A stretch of 13,626 nucleotides of DNA from the NCBI GenBank assembly GCA_021200895.1, contig JAJQFX010000093.1:1-13626 (forward strand). The letters run 5' to 3'. Shown here piece by piece: positions 1 to 5,780 of the stretch (position 1 is its first letter; each line of letters starts with the position of its first letter). The DNA is from Clostridiales bacterium (GTDB lineage: Bacteria; Bacillota; Clostridia; Oscillospirales; Oscillospiraceae). The notes under the pieces were generated by a model, which was not told the DNA's origin, ran no database searches, and saw only the letters and a program-made list of their open reading frames with translations. The position numbers and the translations under genes are program-made.

Positions 1-8
1 CATCCCCT

Positions 9-46
9 GTGGATGGCTATTTGCCGACGCCTGCCGCGCCATCCAC
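9..46 (+). promoter_or_regulatory. hairpin in the leader of thiW
   Basis: A perfect 9-bp stem, GTGGATGGC (9-17) with GCCATCCAC (38-46), encloses a 20-nt loop. It is followed by ACCTGAT (45-51) and a second small hairpin, TTCAT (51-55) / ATGAA (61-65) with loop GCTAT, which ends in the thiW ribosome-binding site. Because thiW and thiM are usually under a TPP riboswitch, and ACCTGAT occurs in that aptamer, this could be a divergent or truncated riboswitch end. The CTGAGA core and the usual GCG(A/T)AGGGA segment are not visible, so I call only a structured leader. The true transcript start lies outside the window. Confidence 0.45.
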
Positions 47-78
47 CTGATTCATGCTATATGAAGGAGCGATTTGTG

Positions 79-597
79 ATGAAACATCAATCTACCAGAA
101 AGCTGACCGTTGCCGCCCTGCTGTGCGCCGTTGCCGTGGTGGGCAGTATGTTCTCCGTCCCCGTGTTCGGCAGCAAGTGCGCCCCGGTGCAGCACATGGT
201 CAACATCGTCAACGCCGCGCTGCTGGGCCCCTGGTACGGCGTGGTGTCCGCCTTTGTGACCAGCCTGCTGCGGAACCTGCTGGGTCTGGGCAGCCCCATG
301 GCCTTCCCGGGCAGTATGTGCGGCGCGCTGCTGTGCGGCCTGGTGTATGCCAAAACAAAGAAGCTGCTGCCCACCCTCATCGCTGAGGTGTTCGGCACCG
401 GCGTGCTGGGCGGCCTGGCGGCCTATCCCGTCTCTGTCCTCATCATGGGGAACGCTGCGGCGGACATCGCCTTTTACGCCTACATCGTGCCCTTCCTGAT
501 TTCCACCGTGGCGGGCTCCATCCTGGCCGGTGTGCTGGTCTTTGCGCTGCAAAAGAACGGTGCGCTGGAAGGCATGAAGGCTTCGCTGGAGCATTGA
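79..597 (+). CDS. thiW: ThiW, thiazole-precursor ECF transporter S component
   Basis: This is a 172-residue hydrophobic protein, the substrate-binding (S) subunit of an energy-coupling-factor transporter thought to import hydroxyethylthiazole for thiamine salvage. It acts in the cytoplasmic membrane with a shared EcfA/EcfA'/EcfT module, which is not encoded in this window. Family hallmarks are the KCAPVQHMVN segment (residues 33-42), LLGPWYGV, SLLRNLLG, AFPGSM and EVFGTG, within about five or six hydrophobic segments. I chose the ATG at 79 because AAGGAG (64-69) lies 9 nt upstream; an in-frame ATG at 61 and one at 13 have no such site and would add a non-hydrophobic tail inside the leader hairpins. 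The stop codon lies 3 nt before thiM, so the two genes are one unit. Recognition is by recalled family sequence and by the thiM neighbour. Confidence 0.94.
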   Translation: MKHQSTRKLTVAALLCAVAVVGSMFSVPVFGSKCAPVQHMVNIVNAALLGPWYGVVSAFVTSLLRNLLGLGSPMAFPGSMCGALLCGLVYAKTKKLLPTLIAEVFGTGVLGGLAAYPVSVLIMGNAAADIAFYAYIVPFLISTVAGSILAGVLVFALQKNGALEGMKASLEH

Positions 598-600
598 CTG

Positions 601-1371
601 ATGGACGCCTCGCTGCTGGCGGCGCTGCGGGAGAGGCAGCCGCTGATTCACTGCATCTCCAACATCGTCACCGCCAATGACTGCGCCAACCTCCTGCTGG
701 CGGTGGGGGCAAGCCCCATGATGGCCCAGGCCCCGGAGGAGATGGAGGAAATTTCCGCCGCCGCCAGTGCGGTGGTGCTGAACACCGGCACCCCCAGCGA
801 GGAGAAGTTCGCCGCTTGCCTGCGGGCGGGCCGCACCGCCTGCCGGGCCGGGATACCCGTGGTGCTGGACCCGGTAGGGGTAGGGGCCAGCCGCTGGCGG
901 CTGGGCCACGTCCAGGCGCTGCTAAAAGAGGTACATCCCGCCATCCTGCGGGTGAACTACGGCGAAGCCGCCGCCCTGCTGCGGGGCGGGCAGGCGGAGC
1001 GAGGGGTGGACAGCCTCCCGCCGCTGGAACGGAACGCCGCCGCAGCAGCTACGGCGCTGGCCCGGGTGCTGTCCACCGTGGTGCTGCTCAGCGGCACTGA
1101 GGACGTGGTGACGGACGGTGAAACCGTGGTGACTGTGTCCGGCGGCAGCGGCTATATGCGCAGCGTCACCGGGGCGGGCTGTATGCTGTCCGTCCTCTGC
1201 GGCGGGTTCAGCGCTGTGGCCGCCACACCGCTGGAGGGGGCCGTCTGCGCCGCCCGGTTCTGGAAGCAGGCGGCGGCCCTGGCGGAGCAGGACGCCGCCG
1301 GGCGGGGCATGGGCAGCTTTCGGGTGGCGCTGTTCGACGCAGCTTCCCGGCTGTCGCTAGAGAAGGAATGA
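601..1371 (+). CDS. thiM: hydroxyethylthiazole kinase ThiM
   Basis: The enzyme phosphorylates 4-methyl-5-(2-hydroxyethyl)thiazole with ATP to give the thiazole phosphate used by ThiE, a cytoplasmic salvage step in thiamine synthesis. The 256 residues match the family's usual length. Visible motifs are the N-terminal PLIHCISNIVTANDCAN, the substrate-loop GASPMM, VVLDPVGVGAS, the ILRVNYGEAAAL strand-turn and the C-terminal anion-hole segment VTGAGCM with the conserved Cys at residue 194. The ATG at 601 follows the thiW stop by 3 nt and has only a weak upstream site (CTGGAG, 585-590), so translation is probably coupled to thiW. With ThiW it makes an import-and-trap pair for the thiazole moiety. 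No thiE or thiD is present in the window, so salvage must be completed elsewhere. Confidence 0.96.
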   Translation: MDASLLAALRERQPLIHCISNIVTANDCANLLLAVGASPMMAQAPEEMEEISAAASAVVLNTGTPSEEKFAACLRAGRTACRAGIPVVLDPVGVGASRWRLGHVQALLKEVHPAILRVNYGEAAALLRGGQAERGVDSLPPLERNAAAAATALARVLSTVVLLSGTEDVVTDGETVVTVSGGSGYMRSVTGAGCMLSVLCGGFSAVAATPLEGAVCAARFWKQAAALAEQDAAGRGMGSFRVALFDAASRLSLEKE

Positions 1372-1385
1372 TAGAGCAGCTACAG

Positions 1386-1422
1386 TTTTGCCTGGCCGGC
1401 GGTCTCCGCCGGTCAGGCAAAA
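1386..1422. other. long perfect-looking hairpin after thiM
   Basis: A 17-bp stem, 1386-1402 with 1406-1422, has a TCT loop and a single G-T wobble. The T-run is on the 5' side and the A-run on the 3' side of the stem on the plus strand, and the minus strand reads the same way (T-run first). There is therefore no T-tract after the stem in either direction, which argues against a classical intrinsic terminator even though the position, 14 nt after the thiM stop, is where one would be expected. It may be an attenuator, an mRNA-stability stem or a decayed terminator. Confidence 0.6.
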
Positions 1423-1427
1423 AACAC

Positions 1428-1526
1428 AGCTCCTGCATCAGGCATCGCCCTGAAAGCAGCTCCCTATGCAACTGACAACACCGCCCCAGAGCGGGCGAAA
1501 CCCAGACCGAAAGGTGGGAAACTCCC
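1428..1526 (+). promoter_or_regulatory. structured leader upstream of the CbiK-like gene
   Basis: Several self-complementary segments are stacked here. TGCAT (1434-1438) can pair with ATGCA (1466-1470), with TCAGG/CCTGA (1438-1442/1449-1453) nested inside. CGCCC/GGGCG (1482-1486/1493-1497) forms a third stem. TGGG/CCCA (1515-1518/1524-1527) overlaps the ribosome-binding site AAGGTGG (1511-1517) and the first base of the start codon. A direct repeat CAGCTCC occurs at about 1428 and 1457. No cobalamin-riboswitch signature (GCCACTG box) is seen and no clear promoter. The structure is read by eye, and a cis-acting RNA is only a possibility. Confidence 0.3.
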
Positions 1527-2330
1527 ATGAAAAAAGCCATTTTGGTGGTGTCCACCGGTACGGAGGACGCCGCTGCGCTGGAGAAGGACATCGGCGTACT
1601 GGAGCGGGCGCTGGCCGGAGCCTTCCCGGATAGGACGTTCCGCAGGGCCTTCACCTCCGGCTATGTCCGCCGTGCGCTGCGCAGCAAGCGGGGCGTGACG
1701 GTGGACGGCGTGGTGGAGGCGCTGACGGCGCTGCGGATGGAGGGGTACCAGGACGTGCTGGTGCAGCCCACCTATCTGGAGAACGGGGAGGAGATGGAGG
1801 CCCTGCGGGGGGAGGCGCAGCTTTATCAGAAGCAGTTCCCCCGCTTCACCGTGGGCCGCCCCCTGCTGACCACCATTGATGACTATCTGAACCTGGCCGA
1901 TGCCATCATCGCCTCCCTCCCCGCCCTGGACGACAGCGAGGCCCTGGTGCTGGTGGGGCGGGGGACTGACCGGCGCATGGACCCCACCTATGCCTGCCTG
2001 GACTATGTGTTCCGGGATAAGGGGTATCAGAACCTGTTCGTGGGGGCGCTGGAGGGCTACCCCGGCGTGCCGGAGATTTTGAACCGCCTGGCCGGGGCCT
2101 GGAACGTGCGGCGGGTCTACCTGATGCCGCTGATGGTGACGGCGGAGGACAGCGTCTGCAACGACCTGGCGGGGCAGGACAGGGATTCCTGGGCCAACCG
2201 GCTGCGGCGGCACTATTTCGAGGTGGTGCCCCTGCTCCAGGGGCTGGGGGAGCACCGGCAAATCCCCTCCCTGTTCGTGCGCCACGCCAGGGAGGCCCTT
2301 TCGGCCCATCCCGCCCGGCAGAATGGGTGA
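1527..2330 (+). CDS. CbiK-family sirohydrochlorin cobaltochelatase homologue lacking metal-ligand histidines
   Basis: The 267-residue length and overall sequence match CbiK, the class II chelatase that inserts Co2+ into sirohydrochlorin in anaerobic cobalamin synthesis. Recognisable segments are the start MKKAILVVSTGT, RRAFTS, VQPTYLENGEEME, LVLVGRGT, the LEGYPGVPEIL stretch and LMPLMVTAEDSVCNDLAGQDRDSW. In working CbiK the corresponding motifs are GHGT and GDHAxND, whose two histidines with a glutamate bind the metal. Here they read GRGT (Arg145) and EDSVCND (Ser209), and the usual PTH is PTY. The glutamate in LEGYP (Glu176) remains. The reading frame is intact with a good site AAGGTGG (1511-1517) 9 nt before the ATG, so it is an expressed-looking protein, probably no longer a normal cobaltochelatase. 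It could bind a tetrapyrrole or another ligand. It is transcribed separately from the operon that follows. Confidence 0.85.
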   Translation: MKKAILVVSTGTEDAAALEKDIGVLERALAGAFPDRTFRRAFTSGYVRRALRSKRGVTVDGVVEALTALRMEGYQDVLVQPTYLENGEEMEALRGEAQLYQKQFPRFTVGRPLLTTIDDYLNLADAIIASLPALDDSEALVLVGRGTDRRMDPTYACLDYVFRDKGYQNLFVGALEGYPGVPEILNRLAGAWNVRRVYLMPLMVTAEDSVCNDLAGQDRDSWANRLRRHYFEVVPLLQGLGEHRQIPSLFVRHAREALSAHPARQNG

Positions 2331-2355
2331 ATCGTAGGAAAACCCAGAAAAAACG

Positions 2356-2384
2356 TTGACAAATCGGCGCTTCTGACGGATAAT
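2356..2384 (+). promoter_or_regulatory. sigma-A-type promoter of the protease-scpAB operon
   Basis: TTGACA (2356-2361), a 17-nt spacer and GATAAT (2379-2384) give a perfect -35, ideal spacing and a 5/6 -10. Transcription would start near 2391, giving an untranslated leader of about 75 nt before the protease gene. It lies in a short AT-rich gap between GC-rich genes and is the only strong promoter seen before the seven-gene run that ends with rluB. Confidence 0.85.
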
Positions 2385-2437
2385 AAAAAAGATGCAGTAT
2401 GTGTCCGGCGCGGCACGCTGCAAGGCCAGGGGGGGAT

Positions 2438-2453
2438 GCCCCTGCAAAGGGGC
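2438..2453 (+). promoter_or_regulatory. GNRA-loop hairpin in the operon leader
   Basis: GCCCCT (2438-2443) pairs perfectly with AGGGGC (2448-2453) around a GCAA tetraloop. It sits 13 nt before the protease start at 2467. No good Shine-Dalgarno lies between the stem and the ATG; the nearest purine-rich block, AGGGG (2448-2452), is buried in the stem. The hairpin may therefore limit translation of the first gene. Confidence 0.45.
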
Positions 2454-2466
2454 GTAGATTGGAATT

Positions 2467-3156
2467 ATGGAGCAGCTGTCCACCTTTTTATCAAATTTTG
2501 ACGTGACCGTGCTGCTGGTCTACCTGCTGCGGGCGGCCATCGCCCTGCTGTGCATCGTGTCCCATGAGCTGGCCCACGGCTACACCGCCCTGCGCCTGGG
2601 GGACGACACCGCCCAGCGCCAGGGGCGGCTGACCCTGAACCCCCTGTCCCACATTGACCCGCTGGGCCTGTTGCTGATGATTTTCGCGGGGTTCGGCTGG
2701 GCCAAGCCCGTGCCGGTGAATATGCGCAACTTCCGTTACCCGAAGCAGGGGATGGCCATCACGGCCCTGGCCGGGCCGGCGTGCAATCTGCTGCTGGCCT
2801 GGGTGGCGCTGGGGCTGGCCAGCCTGATTTATCACTTCCTCTGGATCACGGAGGCATCGGTATATATCATGCTGCTGCTGATGTACATCGCAGTGATGAG
2901 CACAGGGCTGGGGATGTTCAACCTGATCCCCATCCCCCCGCTGGACGGCTCCAAGATTTTACTCTCTCTGCTGCCTGACCGCATTTACGCGCAGATTTTG
3001 CGCTACGAGCGCTATGTGATGCTGGTGCTGTTCGCCCTGGTGTTCTTCGGGGTGCTGGATGCACCGCTGAACGCCATGATTTCCTGGGCCATGAAGGGCC
3101 TTTGCACCCTGACCGGCTTCCCCTTTTCGATGATGAGCTACCTGGGGGTGAGCTGA
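2467..3156 (+). CDS. site-2 protease family (M50) membrane metalloprotease
   Basis: This 229-residue polytopic membrane protein carries the zinc site of the S2P/M50 family: HELAH at residues 33-37 inside the first hydrophobic segment, and IPPLDGSKIL with the third ligand Asp160. NPLSHIDPLGLLLM and GWAKPVPVN between them are typical of the short, PDZ-less bacterial subgroup related to YwhC/Rv-type proteases, about 200-230 residues long. Such enzymes cut substrates within the membrane; the substrate here cannot be told. The ATG at 2467 has a poor ribosome site (see the leader hairpin), but no better in-frame start exists before the essential HELAH. The stop TGA overlaps the ATG of scpA by one base, so the two are coupled. 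An M50 gene just before scpA is a common clostridial arrangement, as far as I know. Confidence 0.93.
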   Translation: MEQLSTFLSNFDVTVLLVYLLRAAIALLCIVSHELAHGYTALRLGDDTAQRQGRLTLNPLSHIDPLGLLLMIFAGFGWAKPVPVNMRNFRYPKQGMAITALAGPACNLLLAWVALGLASLIYHFLWITEASVYIMLLLMYIAVMSTGLGMFNLIPIPPLDGSKILLSLLPDRIYAQILRYERYVMLVLFALVFFGVLDAPLNAMISWAMKGLCTLTGFPFSMMSYLGVS

Positions 3157-3959
3157 TGGAGACGCCGGTTTACCACCTGGAGGGGGTAGTCCACACCCGC
3201 TCCGAATTGGAAAATTTTGACGGGCCGCTGGATTTAATTCTCAGCCTTTTGAGCAAGAATAAGATGGAGATTCAGGACATCCAAATCTCCCTGATTTTAG
3301 ACCAATACTTCGCCTGGATGGAGCAGCGCAAGGCGCTGGATTTGGACGTGGCCAGCGAGTTTGTCACCATGGCCTCCCATCTGGTGTATATCAAGACGCG
3401 GATGCTCCTCTCCATCAATGACGAGGAGGCTCAGTCCGAGATGGAGGAGCTGATTGCCTCCCTGGAGGCCCGGCAGCGCAGCGAGGCTTACGCCAAGGTG
3501 CAGCTGGTGGTGCCGCAGCTGAAGCGCCGCTTTGAACAGGGCCGCAACTATATCACCAAGGAGCCGGAACACATCGCGCCGGACAAGACCTATCGCTACC
3601 AGCATAAGCCGGAGGACTTGCGGAAGGCCATGCAGCGGCTGTACGAGGCGGGGGCGGAGCCGGTGCGGCCCGCCCAGGAGATGCTCAGCGGCATCGTGGG
3701 CCGGGAGCCCTATCCGGTGACGGAAAAGGCCAGGGAGATTCTGGATCGGCTGATGCTGTTCAGCGTGACCCGGTTCAAGTCGCTGTTTTTGGGCAGCAAA
3801 TCCCGCAGCGAGTTGGTAGCCACCTTCCTGGCGGTGCTGGAGCTGTGCAAGAGCCGGAAGATACGCCTGGCCGGGACGGACGACAGCTGTACCGTTACGG
3901 TGATCCACGCGGAGGATCTGGAGGACGACTGGACGGAGCTGTCCGCCGACGCCTATTAA
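3156..3959 (+). CDS. scpA: segregation and condensation protein A (kleisin)
   Basis: ScpA is the kleisin subunit that, with ScpB, bridges the heads of the SMC dimer in the bacterial condensin complex loading near the replication origin. The 267-residue product shows the typical N-terminal block ENFDGPLDLILSLLSKNKM, IQDIQISLILDQYF and ASEFVTMASHLVYIKTRMLL (roughly residues 17-92), then a charged middle and the C-terminal winged-helix segment with TEKAREILDRL and VTRFKSLFLGSKSRSELVATFLAVLEL. I chose the ATG at 3156, which overlaps the preceding TGA by one base and follows a GGGGGTGA site, over an in-frame ATG at 3102 that lies deep inside the protease gene. scpB follows 33 nt downstream. SMC itself is not in the window. 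Confidence 0.97.
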   Translation: METPVYHLEGVVHTRSELENFDGPLDLILSLLSKNKMEIQDIQISLILDQYFAWMEQRKALDLDVASEFVTMASHLVYIKTRMLLSINDEEAQSEMEELIASLEARQRSEAYAKVQLVVPQLKRRFEQGRNYITKEPEHIAPDKTYRYQHKPEDLRKAMQRLYEAGAEPVRPAQEMLSGIVGREPYPVTEKAREILDRLMLFSVTRFKSLFLGSKSRSELVATFLAVLELCKSRKIRLAGTDDSCTVTVIHAEDLEDDWTELSADAY

Positions 3960-3992
3960 GGAGCCTGTGCAGAGAAAGAGGGTGTTCCCAAT

Positions 3993-4589
3993 TTGGAAGT
4001 TCAGATGATAGAATCCGTGTTAGAGGGCATCCTGTTTGCAGCGGGGGAGCCGGTGGAAGCTGACCGGCTGTGTAAGCTGCTGGATGTGGACAAGGTGACT
4101 CTGGACGGTGCGGCCAAGAGCCTGGCGGACGGCTACAAGTTTGAGCGCCGGGGCATCCGGCTGTTGCAGCTAGACGGAGCCTATCAACTCTGCTCCGCCC
4201 CGGAGCATGGGGACATCATCCGCCGGGCCATGGAGACCCGCAAGCCCCCTCAGCTGAGCCAGACGGCGCTGGAGGTGCTGGCCATCTTCGCCTACTTCCA
4301 GCCCACCACCCGTGGCTTTGTGGAGCAGGTGCGGGGGGTGGACTCCACCTACACCGTGAAGCAGCTGCTGGAACGGGGGCTCATCGAGGAGGCAGGCAAG
4401 CTGAACGTGCCGGGCCGCCCCACCCTGTTCCGCACCACCAAGCAGTTTTTGCGCTGCTTCGCCTTGGACAGCCTGGACGACCTGCCTCCCCTGCCGGAGA
4501 CGGGGGAGGAGGCCAAGCTGACGAAGGAGATGGAGGACGCTGCGGCCAGGATGAAGCTGATGCAGGAAGGGCAGGGTGAGAAAGGATGA
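3993..4589 (+). CDS. scpB: segregation and condensation protein B
   Basis: ScpB forms a dimer of paired winged helices that binds ScpA and regulates the SMC ring. The 198-residue product has the family blocks MIESVLEGILFAAGEPV, RRGIRLLQLDGAYQLCS, LSQTALEVLAIFAYFQPTTRGFVEQVRGVDS, LLERGLIEEAG and GRPTLFRTTKQFL. The start is a TTG at 3993: the ribosome site AAAGAGGGTG (3975-3984) is 8 nt upstream, while the alternative ATG at 4005 would be 20 nt away. Its stop TGA overlaps the ATG of the next gene as ATGA. A charged tail of about 35 residues after the winged-helix part (EEAKLTKEMEDAAARM) looks like an unstructured or helical extension. Confidence 0.96.
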   Translation: MEVQMIESVLEGILFAAGEPVEADRLCKLLDVDKVTLDGAAKSLADGYKFERRGIRLLQLDGAYQLCSAPEHGDIIRRAMETRKPPQLSQTALEVLAIFAYFQPTTRGFVEQVRGVDSTYTVKQLLERGLIEEAGKLNVPGRPTLFRTTKQFLRCFALDSLDDLPPLPETGEEAKLTKEMEDAAARMKLMQEGQGEKG

Positions 4590-5296
4590 AGGTTCTGCTC
4601 ATCATTCTCATTGTGTTGCTGCTCATTGGCTTTATCCGGTTCGGCGGCACGGTGGAGTACTCGTCGGAGGGGCTGACCGTCCTGGTCAAAATCCTGTGCT
4701 TCAACATCAAGGTGCTGCCCAGACCGGAAAAGACGCCGGAGCAGCAGGCCGCCGATGAGGAGAAGAAGAAAAAGGCCGAAGAAAAAAAGAAGAAAGCCGA
4801 GGCAAAGCGCAAAGCCAAGGAGGAAAAGCGCAAGGCCAAAGCGGAAAAGAAGGCTCAGAAGAAAAAGAAGCAGCCGGAGGAGGACAAAAAGCCGAAGAAG
4901 GGCGGCAGCCTCCAGCTGATTTTAAAGATGATTCCCGCCGCCCTGGAGACCCTGGGCGACCTGAAGAACGTCCTACGGTTTGACGAATTGTACGTCCACT
5001 ACACCATCGCGGGCCAGCCCGATCCGGCGGGGGCGGCCAGACAGTACGGCATGATTTGCGCCGGAGGCGGCGCGGTGACGGCGCTGCTGGAGAACAACCT
5101 GAGGATACGCAAGCGGGAGGTCTCCGCCTGGGTGGACTTCACCACCACAGAGGCGCTGGTCTATGTGCGCCTGACCATCACCATGTCCGTGGGGCGGCTG
5201 CTCCGCTTTGTGGTGGCTGCTGGTATCAAATTCCTTCGTATTTATCTTGCCGACCGGCAGGAAAAGAAACATAAATCCAAACAGGAGGGTCAATAA
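4586..5296 (+). CDS. ytfI: DUF2953 (YtfI-like) membrane protein with Lys/Glu/Ala-rich linker
   Basis: The 236-residue protein begins with one hydrophobic segment (about residues 2-20), then a short beta-like region (VEYSSEGLTVLVKILCFNIKVLP), a highly charged Lys/Glu/Ala stretch at about residues 46-107, and a C-terminal DUF2953-like region with LQLILKMIPAALETLGDLKNVLRFDELYVHYTIAGQPDPAGAA-type sequence and a last hydrophobic part near residues 190-225. It corresponds to B. subtilis YtfI, encoded next to YtfJ/GerW, as here. The function is not known; the pairing suggests a sporulation or spore-envelope role. ATG at 4586 overlaps the scpB stop by 4 nt, with AGGGTGAG (4573-4580) upstream. The charged linker may form a helix or coiled coil and is likely variable between relatives. 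Confidence 0.85.
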   Translation: MKVLLIILIVLLLIGFIRFGGTVEYSSEGLTVLVKILCFNIKVLPRPEKTPEQQAADEEKKKKAEEKKKKAEAKRKAKEEKRKAKAEKKAQKKKKQPEEDKKPKKGGSLQLILKMIPAALETLGDLKNVLRFDELYVHYTIAGQPDPAGAARQYGMICAGGGAVTALLENNLRIRKREVSAWVDFTTTEALVYVRLTITMSVGRLLRFVVAAGIKFLRIYLADRQEKKHKSKQEGQ

Positions 5297-5297
5297 T

Positions 5298-5759
5298 ATG
5301 GAAAAGAAGCATCCAATCAGTGAAGTCATGGACATCACCATGGAAAAGGTCAAGGAAATGGTGGACGTGAACACCATCGTCGGCACCCCCATCACCACGG
5401 CAGAGGGCATCACCGTTGTGCCCATCTCCAAGGTCAGCTTTGGGTTCGCTTCCGGCGGCAGCGATTTCGCCACCAAGAACCAGCCCGCCGATAAGGACAA
5501 TGCTTTTGGCGGCGGGGCCGGTGCCGGGGTCAACATCGACCCGGTGGGCTTCCTGGTCATCCGCAACGAAACGGTGAAGCTGATTCCTGTGACCCCCGCT
5601 CCCGGCGGCCCGGTGGAGAAGGTCATCGACATGGTGCCGGACATGGTGGACAAGGTCGCCGGTATGGTGGACAAGAAGAAGGCGGAAAAGGCGGAGAAGG
5701 CCGCCGCGGAAGCCGAAGCCCAGCAGGCGGCCCAGGCTGCGGAGGAGAAGCCGCAGTAA
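5298..5759 (+). CDS. gerW: GerW/YtfJ family sporulation protein
   Basis: The 153-residue product matches YtfJ (GerW), a small protein linked to spore germination in Bacillus whose molecular role is not settled. The conserved core HPISEVMDITMEKVKEMVDVNTIVG, GITVVPISKVSFGFASGGSDF, the glycine-rich AFGGGAGAG and PVGFLVI, and VKLIPV cover about residues 5-98. The last 35 or so residues are an Ala/Glu/Lys-rich tail that is not part of the core and resembles the charged linker of the preceding gene. The ATG at 5298 has an excellent site AGGAGGGT (5283-5290), 7 nt away, and follows the ytfI stop by one base. The ytfI-ytfJ pairing supports both calls and points to a spore-former. Confidence 0.93.
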   Translation: MEKKHPISEVMDITMEKVKEMVDVNTIVGTPITTAEGITVVPISKVSFGFASGGSDFATKNQPADKDNAFGGGAGAGVNIDPVGFLVIRNETVKLIPVTPAPGGPVEKVIDMVPDMVDKVAGMVDKKKAEKAEKAAAEAEAQQAAQAAEEKPQ

Positions 5760-5780
5760 TACAGTTGAGGTGAAGTCGTT

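Noticed and set aside
1..78. TPP riboswitch upstream of thiW
   Set aside because: ACCTGAT and two hairpins are present and the gene context fits, but the CTGAGA core and the terminal GCG-AGGGA segment are not visible. Only a leader hairpin is annotated; an Infernal scan including sequence upstream of the window would decide.
52..909. Long minus-strand open frame opposite thiW and thiM
   Set aside because: It is a shadow frame of GC-rich coding DNA; its translation is rich in His, Gln and Gly without family motifs, while the plus strand encodes clear families.
1386..1422. Intrinsic terminator for thiM
   Set aside because: The stem is strong, but it is followed by A residues on the plus strand and has no T-tract on the minus strand, so it does not fit the intrinsic-terminator pattern.
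1372..1526. Cobalamin riboswitch before the CbiK-like gene
   Set aside because: The characteristic boxes of that class are not found, and the region is shorter than a complete cobalamin aptamer with its expression platform.
3216..3240. Internal promoter in scpA (TTGACG followed by TTTAAT)
   Set aside because: The spacing between the two boxes is only about 10 nt, too short for sigma-A, and the sequence encodes the conserved FDGPLDL motif.
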